Source of the DNA: Phanerodontia chrysosporium | Taxonomy: Eukaryota > Basidiomycota > Agaricomycetes > Polyporales > Phanerochaetaceae | Reading direction: 5' to 3' | DNA: 64,000 nucleotides | NCBI GenBank assembly: GCA_001910725.1 | Contig: MJGA01000047.1 | Location: 1-64,000, forward strand | In this document: positions 43,158 through 53,868 of the stretch, in pieces | How the letters are laid out: each line of letters opens with the position of its first letter | Position numbering within the stretch: the first letter of the stretch is position 1 | Made by a program: the position numbers and the translations under genes | Notes under the pieces: generated by a model | Told to the model about the DNA's origin: nothing | Databases searched by the model: none | Seen by the model: the letters and a program-made list of their open reading frames with translations, nothing else

Positions 43158-44060
43158 ATGTCGCACGGAAAGCAGTTCACGCTGTACACGCACAAGAAAG
43201 GGCCGAATGGCTGGTGAGCCCGCCCTTTTGTCTGTCTGAGGCGTGCAGACTCACGGACAGGTTGCAGGAAGGTCGCCATCGTCCTCGAAGAACTTGTGCT
43301 GACATACGTGTCGGTGTACCTCGACTTCCGGTCGTAGTTCGCAGACCCTCGCTTGGTCTGCTTAAAAGGAACACAAGGCCTCGGAGTATACCAAGTACAA
43401 CCCCAACGGACGTATCCCTACAATCGTCGACCATGAGAATGGCGACTACCTCCTGTGGTATGTCTCGCCTCTACGCTCGGAAGACCCCACCGACGCTGAC
43501 GCTGCCGTACAGGGAGTCCGACGCAATCCTGTACTACCTCGCAGAGCGCTACGACCCCGAGCACAAGATCTCTATCGGCGACGCCGGAGAGAAGTTCCGG
43601 GTGCTGCAGTGGCTCTTCTTCCAGTCCTCTGGCCAGGGCCCGTACTTTGGGCAGGCAGCGTGATTCAAGTTCTATCACGCTGAGCAGCTGCCTACCGCAC
43701 GGGAGCGCTACCAGAACGAGATCAAGCGCGTGCTCGGCGTGCTCGAGGACGTGCTCGCGAAGCAGGAGTGGCTCGTCGGAGGCAAGGCGACCATCGCAGA
43801 CCTGTCTTTTATACCGTCAGTGTGCTTCTGCCATCATAGCCGATGGTGACTTACCGAGGAGAGCATAGGTGGAACGACTTTGCTGTCACCACTGTCGTCG
43901 ACTCGCTTGATTGCGGCGCCGAGCTCCCTGCTACTGCTGCGTAAGTGACCGTACGACTGCTCCTTCTCTCTTTCTAACCACGCCACCACCAGCTGGCACA
44001 AGAAGCTTGTCGGCCGCCCGGCAGTGAAGGTCTTCGATATCCGCACTGCTTTCAACGCAG
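43158..44060 (+). pseudogene. Ure2-like glutathione S-transferase pseudogene
   Basis: Starts MSHGKQFTLYTHKKGPNGW and follows the same exon plan as the intact gene at 40696 (VAIVLEEL, YNPNGRIPTIVD, ESDAILYYLAERYDPEHKI, WLVGGKATIADLSF, AWHKKLVGRP). A TGA at 43661-43663 replaces the Trp codon in the conserved GQAAW position. After LDF a 38-nt segment with a stop interrupts GEHKA-type sequence; it is shorter than any other intron here. Divergence from the intact gene is moderate, so the duplication is old while the nonsense change may be recent. Confidence 0.8.
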
Positions 44061-44127
44061 AGTGTCGTTGGGCTGCGAGAAGTGAGCGAACAGCGAGCGA
44101 ACGAGAGGCACAACAAGTGCTTACTAA

Positions 44128-44200
44128 GCGAGGGAGCCGAAAGAGGAAAGTCGAGACGTTCTCGACTATCCTCTCGCCTCCACTCGCATCGCTCCCTCGC
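44128..44200. other. Long imperfect hairpin
   Basis: GCGAGGGAGC (44128-44137) pairs with GCTCCCTCGC (44191-44200). The centre, AGAGGAAAGTCGAGA / TCTCGACTATCCTCT, pairs with one mismatch around a three-base loop. The 73-nt fold lies just after the GST pseudogene homology ends. Confidence 0.6.
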
Positions 44201-44796
44201 TCGCTCCTCAAAGCAACCCACCCAACCCACAGTGCCTTGTGGTGGTGAGCCGTTTCGTCAACGCCGCCGCTGCATCGCGCTCGAGCGGGATTTCGGCCAG
44301 CCTTCAGCCCCACCGCAGAGGTCGGGTTCTGCACGGCAATCGCGTTCCGACGCAGCCGCACCCTTGCGCGCGGCCTCCCGGTCGTCGCCGCCTGCAGAAC
44401 CCGGCGAGCAGGGCACGAGCCTCCGCCAGCGGCCCGCCAAGTGCGGCTGCCGCCCGCGGCCGAAATCCGCCTCCCGGCAACAAAGTAGCGAGACTAAGCA
44501 CGCCAATGCAAGACAAACGATTAGCAACGTCGTATCACCGAACCAGCGCTGCGTGAGACTCACCTCGTCTTCAACATCACGCAGCGCTACAACCTCGCTT
44601 TCCGGTGCGCGAACTAAGCATTAGGAAGCGCCAGCTGTATGAGCTCCGAGTACTAGACCATTGTATATTAGTCTGACAAATCACTCTGTCCTGAACAATA
44701 ACCTCAAAAATCCGAGTCGCTTTCTGAAATTGATTCAATTTGCCGGACGCACTCGACCTGGAGGACAGCAGCGACAGAGCGAGTCAGAGGCGCCCG

Positions 44797-45121
44797 CGCC
44801 ACGAAGGTTCAGCGGTCTCCCACGGGCGTCGGTGCCTGCCCTAAACACGCGCCGTATAAATTTGCGTGCCCGACATCGTTGTTTCCTCAGAACATACTCA
44901 GCTAGGATCTATTTTATAGTTTCTAACTCGAGTCTCGCATGTTTACACATGCCACATCCTTCAAATCCAGTCGATGACAATCGCGTTCGCCCGTCATACC
45001 GAGCACATGGCCGCCGCCCTCGGGCGTGCGGTCGCGAGGACGTTTGACCCGCGTTCTGCGCGCACTGGTTTCAGTCGCGCGGAATGCTTGTCAGCGGGTG
45101 GAACGTCAGTCTGATGGATTA
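44797..45121 (+). repeat. 325-bp inverted repeat, right copy
   Basis: Partner of 40190-40514. It contains TATAAAT at about 44854-44860, and downstream short frames such as one starting MPHPSNPVDDNRV (32 codons) and one starting MTIAFARHTEHM (46 codons). The six mismatches lie towards the two ends of the block. Confidence 0.85.
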
Positions 45122-46146
45122 TCTCTGTATCTGTAGTTTCTCTTGGAATAAACTCGTCTACTGTCTTACCTCTGCGTGAATTTCTTCCGCCAATCACTCC
45201 ACCGCCTCTACGGGTGAGGTACGTCTGAGGAACTTGACTATGTACTTGGATGCTCACAGTATTTCTACAGTTGTCCTTGGGCTCGGCTGTTGCGTTCGAG
45301 ACCGAGACTCTTCCAGTAAAGCGTGCTCGCTGTTGGGCCTGCGGGCCGCTCGAAATTTCCAGCTACGCGTAGTCTTGACAGTGCCAAACATGGTCTAATC
45401 ACGAGGTGAGTACTGGGCCAATCAGACGACGATAGCGCCGCCGGAGCTTTGCGTCAGGGCGATCTTTTAGATTTCACCTCGGCGACTCGTGTGCGGCCTG
45501 TCGAAGGCAGGGTTAACAAGACTAGAGCCACAAATGCACCTCTTCTCGTCAAGTGGCCTAGCAACCACATCTACACCCTCTTCTTTCGCATGAGCCTGCC
45601 CTAGACTTCCACCAAACTCCGGGACTCGCCAGGTGGCTCATATGCAGATCCCTGCAATTTGGACTCTCTCTCCCAATCCATGACGCTGAGGATGCCAACA
45701 CGACCGAGGTGTTCGCGGGCCGATAGCGGCCAACCTTGACGACGTCAAATATATCAGCAGTGCTCGCGCTACGCATATCAGGTGAGTAGTCGCGGTTTGC
45801 CCTCCCGGATGAACGCTGAACAATTGCCCAGAACTTCTCCAGCTCCCGCTGGACCGCGACGCAGGTCATGTTCGGTTCGACGTCCTCCAGTGAACCGGGC
45901 GACGTGAAGGCGCCACCGGCAAGAACCTGTGGAGCTACCGGTTCGGCTTCGCTCCAATGGCTTGTCAACAGAAGCACAATGGACCTTGCAGGCGTAATAA
46001 CCTCTGGAGTTGACCGACCCACGGGGCGCTGCACGCGCTGGTGTAGCGACTCCTCAATTCGCGCATATCTGTTTAGGGGGACTCTTGGTATGGTCTAATG
46101 CACTCGTGATGGCCGTCGCAACACTCTCCAAACACGCTTCGAAACT
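45122..46146. other. Intergenic, no supported gene
   Basis: 1 kb between the repeat and the 3' end of the F-box gene. A 158-codon minus-strand frame (45558-46034) has no recognisable motif and no convincing splice context. Confidence 0.35.
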
Positions 46147-47420
46147 TCACTCGTCCACTTCGGCCTCCCCGAAACTCAACATCCCATTCTCGAAAAGGGT
46201 CAGGAACTGCTTGGCGATCTCGTCGCCCAGGCAAGCCCTGAGATACTCGGTCTTGACGCCTGCGCCCTCCCACTTGCGCGCGCGCCCCCAGAGCCACCGG
46301 ACCGTGCGCAGGCGGGGCCGGCTCGTGGCGACTTCGTCCAGCCACGCGACGTGCTTCGCGACGCACGCGGAGAGCGGGCGGAGGAAGGCGTTCGCGGTTC
46401 GTGCCTTGCCCTGGAGCACGACCTCCAGCGTCAGCGTGTGCAGGCTCGGCGGCGCGTCCGAGGCGAGCCGCGAGACGACGCGCAGCGCGACATCGTTCGA
46501 GGGCAGTCCCGCCCACGGCTCGGCCAGGAAGGCGAAGCGCAGCGTGAGCGTTGTCAGCACGCGGCAGTTGTTGATCTCCAGCGGGCGCAGATCCTCGTCT
46601 TGAACTGGATACTAGTCAGTCGAGGTCATCTGTCACCCAAGGATGCGAGGAACGTACATCCTAAGGTCCCGTCGATGAACACAGATAGATCCAGCGTAAG
46701 GTGCTCCAAACAGCGAACGCCCGTAGTAAAGAAGGGCGCGAGGTTACGGATACCACCCTGTGTGAAGCTGGCGAGCTCTAGGGACCGTAATGAGCCGTGA
46801 GAGAAGAAGGTGGTGATGTATCCCGTGTGCACCGCGGACCGGATGACCAATGATTCGACGGAAGTCAGCGATGCAGAGGGATCATATGGAGAGCCGCCCC
46901 ATAGAGCTACCCCCTCTATGCTGACATTGTGCACACGATATGGCAGCACGAGTGGTTTGAGGACATGCTCTGCAAAAGAAGGCATGTCTGAGGCGCTGAT
47001 AGATAGGCTGTCGATGCTACGATCCGTGTGCAGCAATGTGCCCTCGGGCGAAGAGAAAAACGTCAGCGAATGGAGGGTCAGGGACTTCAACAGGGGAAAG
47101 GAATCCGTGATGGTCCTGATGGCCCACAATGACACGAATGGTCGTTCTGCATCCCCAGGCGAGGGAGCGAGGATCAGGTGGCGGACGTAGCTCCGGATAG
47201 GCATGGCGTCTAGGATACCGGACCAAGGGAAGGATTTCAAAGCTGTAGCATCTGCCATAATCCCTCCCACCGTCATTCCTAGAAGCAGCTCGTAGAAGAG
47301 ATTCTTCTGCGATGTTTGCGTCCATGAACGACACACGAGCGAGCACGCCTTGAGCGCCGGCAGATGGCCGCGGAGGCAGTCGAGGATCAAGTCGACCACC
47401 TCTTGAGGAATGAATTGCAT
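46147..47420 (-). CDS. F-box/LRR-like protein (same family as 1-1136 and 24713-26007)
   Basis: Exons 46658-47420 and 46147-46604 join in phase 1 across a 53-nt intron (GTACGTTC..ATCCAG), giving about 406 residues. The F-box is IPQEVVDLILDCLRG with LKACSLVCRSWTQTSQKNLF. Leucine-rich strands include FPLLKSLTLHSLTF and LRSLELASFTQGG. The C-terminal part (LTTLTLRFAFLAEPW, LHTLTLEVVLQGK, HVAWLDEVATSRPRLRTVRWLW) matches the two paralogues, including the intron site after LDLSVF. It is a predicted SCF ubiquitin-ligase adaptor; the target is unknown. Confidence 0.8.
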
Positions 47421-47965
47421 GATTGATACCCTAGGTGGTGTGGTCAGTCAAGTAAAGGTGTCTGCACAACCAAGACAGGCCCTTTACCGTTCGAGATCGT
47501 GGTCTCAATGATGATATGGTCCTGACTGCGGAGAGACGTGCGCTCAAATTCGAAATGCTCCCACGGCGGTGCTCGATACCGAGCTCGTGGCAGGCAGACG
47601 AGTCTTATGTTCCCCCGGCGTTGTTCATGGGTTAAATACATAGGGATAAATGGCAAGAGGTTGCCTTGTGCAACACAGTTTATTCGAGCTTTTCCTCGCG
47701 ACATCGCTTAGTCGCAACTAGTATGTCGCCCGCGCAACGGGGCACCTTGAGGCTCAGACTCTCTTTGAGCTCGTTGCACTAATGCCCGAAGTGGCACGAG
47801 AATTCACGAGATCTACACTCGTGGTATGCTGCCCGTCTGGCAAGCCGCATACCACTTTGCTGCTGTCCTACCAAAGCTCGGATCCCGCAGAAAGAACAGA
47901 GGTTTCGTGCAGAAGAAAACGACGTAAATATAAATAAATAGGCAGTACCCGCCGAGAGAAAAGTG
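47421..47965. other. Intergenic, no supported gene
   Basis: 0.54 kb between the F-box start and the PKS stop. No gene or RNA is supported. Confidence 0.4.
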
Positions 47966-50900
47966 TCACAACATCTGCAGCGCTTCATTCAACCTCGTTG
48001 AAACTTCACCAACCTAGGAACAGATCGTGAGAACGTGCTCAGGCGTTTTATCGAGTCCCGGCCTCACTCACGATGTGCGGAGCAAAGGCCTCAAAATGGT
48101 GTCCAGGTATATCCAGGACAGGGACTTCCGTGCCGAGGAGATCGACCCATCCGCAAACACTTGCGGCAGGGTCCGCCCGCGCCTCGAGAAACACGCGCGA
48201 CTCCGAGGCACCGTCGCCGTCCTCGATCACGAACGGCTCGGACGAGCGCAGCATCACGGCTGCCTGCGGGACCACATGGCTGGCGGGCGAGGCGGACGGG
48301 TCGTAGTCGACCAGGGCGGCGCTTGCGTGCTGGATGGACGCGCGCGCGAGCCTCGACGCCGGACTCGAGCGCTTCGCCGCGAAGACGGCGTCGAGGGCGC
48401 CGGTGGAGAGCGGGGCGCGGGTCCCCGGGTGCGGCGCGTCGATGAGGACGAGCCCAGGGACGTCGACGCCGTGCGCGACCAGCTGACGCGCGACCTCGAA
48501 CGCGATGACCCCGCCGACGGACCAGCCTGTCGCAGCACGTGAGCACAGACCTCCGCGCCCAGGATGGGGGGAGCGACGAACCTCCCAGGATGCAGCGTGA
48601 GCGGCCGGCGAGCTTCTCCTGGACGAGGCCGACGTAATGCGATGCCATCTCCAGCAGACCGCCTTCCCACCTGCCACCGTGCGGGAACCTTGGGTTGTGG
48701 ATCCCCCAGACCTGGCGACCAAGGCTTGAGAGTCGTGAGTACGGATGCGCAACGCCGCTTCCATCGTGTATCAAGAACAGCGGCGGTTCGCGAGAGCCGC
48801 CGCCATCCTGGAGGAGGACCGGGTTGACCTCGATGCCGAATGTACAAGGCTGCTCGAGGGCGGGGAGATGGGGATCCCTTTCCGGCGGCCAATGGTCGAT
48901 GATCTCGCCAGCCACAGGCGACACACTGCTGTGCACCCCCGCGCCGTCGTCGCCCTTCTCTGCCTGCGCCACACGCAAAGTCAGCCCAGACCCCCATTTG
49001 CGTCCCGCAGGCAGTGAGAACGCACCTCTGCGGCAGGACTGGCAGGAAGCTCGTCGACACACGTCGTCTCCGAGTCCGTCGAGGTGGCACAGGGCAGCAC
49101 CGCCTGCACCGGCGCGAGGGCATCGACGACCGCGCGGACGGTCCTGCAGGTGGCGAAGAGGTGCTCCGGGAGGTCGTCGCCGACGGCCTGTGCGAGCGCG
49201 TGGCGCGCCTCGATCGCCATGAGCGAGTCCATCCCGAGACCGTCGAGCGGCCGGTCCTCGCCCAGGTCCTCCACCGCGACGCCGAGCACGCGCGCCAGGA
49301 CGTTCTGCACCGTCGCCAGCATCGCGCTCCGCGCGCCGTCCGCGGCAGAGCCCTGGTCGTGCAGCGTGCGCTCGGACACCTGCGGCGAGGACGCGCCTGG
49401 CGCGCCCGCACGCGGCGCACCGCGGGCCGCGACGGCGGCGCAGACGTCGCGCACCGTCTTGCAGGCCGCAAAGAGCTTCTCCGGGAGCGGCACGGCCAGG
49501 GCAGCGCAGAGCGCGTGGTGCGCCTCGATGGCCGTCAGCGAGTCCAGCCCGAGCCGCTCGAGCTCGTCGTCCTCCGCGATGTCCGCGGCCGGCACGCCGA
49601 GCACGGCGGCCACCACCGCCTTCACCGCCGCGGACGTGGAAACGGGGGCGGCGGGGGCACAGGACGCGCCGGGCTGGTGCGCAGGACGCGCCGCGGGGGC
49701 GGCCGGCGGGTGGCGCCGGGCAGCAGCGGCGAGGACGGCCTCGAACGCACGCAGGCGGAGCTTCCTGAACTGCATGCGCTTCATCGCGGCGACGATGCGG
49801 CCGCTCTCGAGGTCGAGCGCATAGGCCTCGGCGCTCGCGCCGCCGTCCGCGGCGACGCCGGCGGCGCAGTACACGCCGTACGTGCGGTCGGCGCGCACGA
49901 GCTCGGGGAGCACCTGCACCGTGCCGACGGCGCTGCAGATGAACGCCTCGCCGGCGCCCGCGCTGCAGTTCACGACGAAGCCCGCGGCGTGCAGGAGCGT
50001 GTCCATGAACACGGGGTGCGCGACGAACGCGCCGGTGCCCGCGGCCGCGGGGAGCCGTGCGACCGCGTACGCGTCGACGCCGTTCGCGTCGAGCGTGATG
50101 GACCGCATCGTGTGGTACGCGGGGCCGTACGCGACGACGCGCGAGAAGACGAGGTCGTAGGCCGTGCGCGTGGAGAGCGTCTCGGCGTGCGGCGACTGCG
50201 CGACGAGCTCGCGGCGGCGCTCGACGATGGCGGCCACCGCGTGGAACTCGGACGCAACGTCGCGCTTCGACGCGAGGCGGAAGCCGCCGGAGCAGTGGAC
50301 CTGCCGCGTGCCCGCGCCCGGGGCGCACGACGAGACGGTGAACCGGCCGGTGTGCCGCCCGCCAGGGGCACACAGGGCGACCTCGACGCGCACCGTGCGC
50401 GGGACGTCGGGCGTGTAGACCAGCGGGCGGGGGAAGGCCACGTCCTCGAGCGCAATCGCCGCGTCCGCCGTGGCGCGCCCGTGCCGCTCGAGGACGAGCT
50501 GCGCCGCCGCGCTCGCCATCTCGGCGTACACCGACGCAGGGCAGAGCGCGTGCCCCGCGACCTTGTGGCCCTCGACGAGGTGCGCGAGCGCGCCGAGGGG
50601 CGTCTCGAACCGCGCCGGCTCCGCGGCGCCCGGCGGAGGGACGTCCAGACACGCCGCGAGCAGCGAGAAGCGCGTCGGCACCGGCAGAGGCGGCGGCGGC
50701 GCGGCGGCGGCAGCGGCGGCGGCGCGTGCCGGCGCACGGCGGTCTGTGTACGCGACCCAGAAACGCGTCTCCGCGAACGGGTACGCCGGGAGCTCAGTGG
50801 GCCGCGCGTGCGGGGCGAGGTCCGCGAAGACGGCGCGCCAGTCGACCGCGGCCGCGCTCGTGTACAGCTGCGCGAGCGCGCCGCACAGCACCGCCCAGTC

Positions 50901-53826
50901 CGCGGCGCGCCGCCTGAGCGAGGGCAGCAGCAGCGCGCGCGGCGCGGCGGCGCGCAGCAGCGGCAGACACGTCGGGTGCGGGCCGAGCTCGACGAGCCGC
51001 GCGGTGCCCGCGGCGGCCGGCGCGCCGAGCAGCGCGGCGACGCCCTGCGCGAACCGCACGGGCTCGCCGCAGTGCCGCGCAAAGTACCGCGGCGTGAAGA
51101 CGGACGCGTCGCCGGGCTGCACGACGGTGCCGTGCACGTTCGAGACGACGGGGAGGGACGGGGCGCGCAGCGCGACGCTCGCGGCGAGCGCGGCGACGTC
51201 GTCGAGGACAGGCTGCATCGCAGCGGTGTGGTAGGCGAATGGCACGTCGAGCCGCGTGCACTTGCGGCCAGCGGCCTTGAGCTCCGCTTGCAGCGCGTCG
51301 AGCTGGTCGAGCCTGCCGGCGACGACCGCGTCTTCGGCGCTGTCGGGGACCATGAGCCGCGTTTTCGCGCCGGGGATGCATGCGCGACTGACCTGTTGTA
51401 GCACGCGACAGAGAGCCCGCCATAACTGGGGGCCGACGCCAAAAGCCTCTGCAGCTCGTCGTGCGGCACCTTGACGGCAAGCATGCCGCTCTCGTGCAGG
51501 GCGCACCGCTCGTACATGAGCGCCGCCCGCCCGGCCACGAGCCGGAGCGCGTCGTCGAGCCCGAGCACGCCCGCCGCGACCAGCGCCGCGTACTCTCCGA
51601 GACTGGAGACCAAGGGCGGTCAGCACCCGCGCAAGGGAGCGTAAACGCAGAACGCGCGCACCTGTGTCCGACCACCGCGTCCGGCCGCACCCCCCACCCC
51701 CGCCACAGCTCCGCAAGCGCACACTCGAGGACGAACACCGCCGGCTGCATCGCGCGCGCGTCCGCGTCCCCGTCGCCCTCCCCGTCCCCGTCGCCATCCA
51801 CGACCGCGCGCACGCCCGGATACCCCCACGCACGCAGGCGCGCATCACAGCGGTCGACCAGTGCGCGCACGCGCGGGACGCTGCGGTACAGCGCGCGGCC
51901 CATCCCGCGGTACTGCGCGCCCTGCCCGGAGAACACCCACACCGTGCTGCCCGGCGCGCCGCCGTCCACGCTGACGGGCACCGCGCGCGCGAGCGCGGCG
52001 CACAGCTCGTCCCTCGTCGCGCCCGCGCCCGCGAGCCGCACGCGGTGCTGCTGCCGGCGCGCCGTCGCGGTGTACGCCGCGTCCGCGAGCGCGCGCGCGT
52101 CGCCCGTGCGTGCGAGCACCGCGAGGCATGCGCGCCGCCGCGCCTCGAGCGCCGCCCCGCTGTCCGCCGCGAGCCCGAGGACGAGCGCGGGCGCGCCGCC
52201 GCTGCTGCCGCCGCCGCCGGCGGGGCGCGCGCCCGGGACGTGCTCCTGCAGGACGAGCGCGGCGTTCGAGCCGGCCGCGCCAAAGTTGCTCAGCAGCGCG
52301 GTGCGCGGGCTGCCGTCGCGCGGCGCGCACCACGGCGTGTGCGCCGTCGGGAGGACCGTCGCGCCGCCGAGCGGCGGGAGGCGCGGGCTCGGCGTGCGCA
52401 GCGAAACGACGCGCGGGACCGCGGCGTGCCGCAGCATGAGGAGCAGCTTCGCGAGGGACGCCGCGCCCGACGCGGCCTCGGCGTGCCCGAGGTTCGCCTT
52501 GATGGAGGTGATGTACAGCGGGTTGTCGGGCGTGCGCGCTGCCGCGAGCACCGTGCGGAGCGACTCGAGTTCGGCCGGGTCCCCGGCCTTGGTGCCTGGC
52601 ACAGCGCGGTCAGCGCGACGCCCCACGCCCCGGGAGAAAGGCCGAGTGCACGTACCGGTGCCGTGCGCCTCGACGACGCTGATCTGCGCGGGGTCCACGC
52701 GCGCCGCGGCGAGCGTCCTGCGGAAGAGCGCGATCTGCGTCGGGACGTGCGGCTGCGTGATGCTCGCGGCGTGCGCGCTCTGGTTGACTTCGACGGCGCG
52801 GATGACGCCAAGCACGCGGTCGTTCTCCGCGAGCGCGTCGCGGAGCCGCTTGAGCACGAAGAGCCCGCAGCCTTCCGCGCGGCAGTACCCGTCCGCGGAC
52901 GCGTCCCACGGCTTGCACTGCCCCGTGCTGCTGAGAAAGTGTGCGCGGTCGAGGCCGAGGTACATCTGCTCGGGGGTCAGTGTCGGTGCCACTCTCCCTG
53001 TCCAAAGGAGGGCTTACGTCAGGGCTGGTGATGACGTTGACGCCGCCCGCGAGAGCGGCGTTGCAGTCTCCGCTGGTCAGAGCGCGGCAGGCCTGGTAGA
53101 TTGCAACCATGGATGCAGAGCAAGATGTGTCTACGACGACGGAGGGCCCGCTGAACTTGAACGCGTACGAGATTTTGCCGCTGAGGAAGGCTTGCAGCGT
53201 GCCTGCAGGGTTTCGTCAGTGTGCACTCTTTGAGGCACCACGCCGTGACCCTACCAGTGCTATAGTATACATCGATGTCATCCTGGAGATTCTGAACATA
53301 GTCGTTGGTGGCCGCGCCGATGTACGTGGCAAAGGTATCGGGGTCAAAGCACGGAGTCGCGCCGGGGACGTAGCCTGCGTCTTCCAGGGCGTGGTAGGCG
53401 ACATGGAGGAGCAAGCGCTGTTGCGGGCTCATGGTACGCGCCTCGCGGGGCTGACGCGGAAGAACTGGTGGTCAAAGACGTCGGCGTCGTCGAGAAAGTT
53501 GCCAAAGCGCGTGTTGAGCGTGCGGCTCTTGCCGTGCTTGCCCTGGGTGTAGTCTGAGACGTTGAAGCGCGAAGCTGGGATCTGTGGCAGCGATGGAATC
53601 AGCAGACGAAGCTCGGTGGCGGAAAGGCACGTACTTCTGAGACAGTGTTGAGACCCTTTTCGAGCAGGGTCCAGAGTTTGTTTGCGTCCGGTGCCCCAGG
53701 GAACTTGGCAGCCATGCCGACGATGGCAATGGGCTCACGGACGATGGGCGTCGGAGAGGCGGGGTTGATGTGCACCGCGCCGTGGTCGTCGAGAGAAGGC
53801 TTGCAGGAGGCGGTCGAGGGATCCAT
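47966..53826 (-). CDS. Non-reducing polyketide synthase KS-AT-PT-ACP-ACP-TE, no SAT domain, apparent 1-nt lesion in KS
   Basis: Ten exons; all phases agree if one base is added near 53443, giving about 1,785 residues. [16 protein letters not shown], active-site Cys near 201 (VDTSCSAS), EAHGTGT and [11 protein letters not shown]. Acyltransferase: [10 protein letters not shown] (Ser near 650). Product-template domain: [12 protein letters not shown] (His near 976) and [14 protein letters not shown] (Asp near 1163). Two carrier domains: GLDSLTA and GMDSLMA. Thioesterase: GWSVGG (Ser near 1622). This is the plan of aromatic-polyketide synthases such as orsellinic acid synthases, but the starter-unit SAT domain that usually precedes KS is absent. 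A TATA box 35 bp upstream of the ATG supports this start. In the motif [13 protein letters not shown] one C is missing (AGCCCCGCGAGG), shifting the frame; it is either an error or an inactivating lesion. The product is not predictable beyond an aromatic polyketide. Confidence 0.85.
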
Positions 53827-53860
53827 GTCGCTGCTTGGAAAGCGACGCGACGCGGAGGAC

Positions 53861-53868
53861 TTATACCC
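53861..53868 (-). promoter_or_regulatory. TATA box of the PKS gene
   Basis: GGTATAA on the minus strand, about 35 bp upstream of the PKS ATG. It helps exclude a long upstream coding extension such as a SAT domain. Confidence 0.5.

Noticed and set aside
40264..45056. A mating-pheromone precursor in the 325-bp repeats
   Set aside because: The short frames end in GREDV or GGTSV and lack the C-terminal CaaX motif of basidiomycete pheromones.
49014..51401. A 795-codon plus-strand frame, and similar long frames at 48091-50652 and 51461-53233
   Set aside because: Shadow frames of the very GC-rich PKS, with arginine- and alanine-rich translations and no motifs. The PKS frame carries all catalytic motifs.
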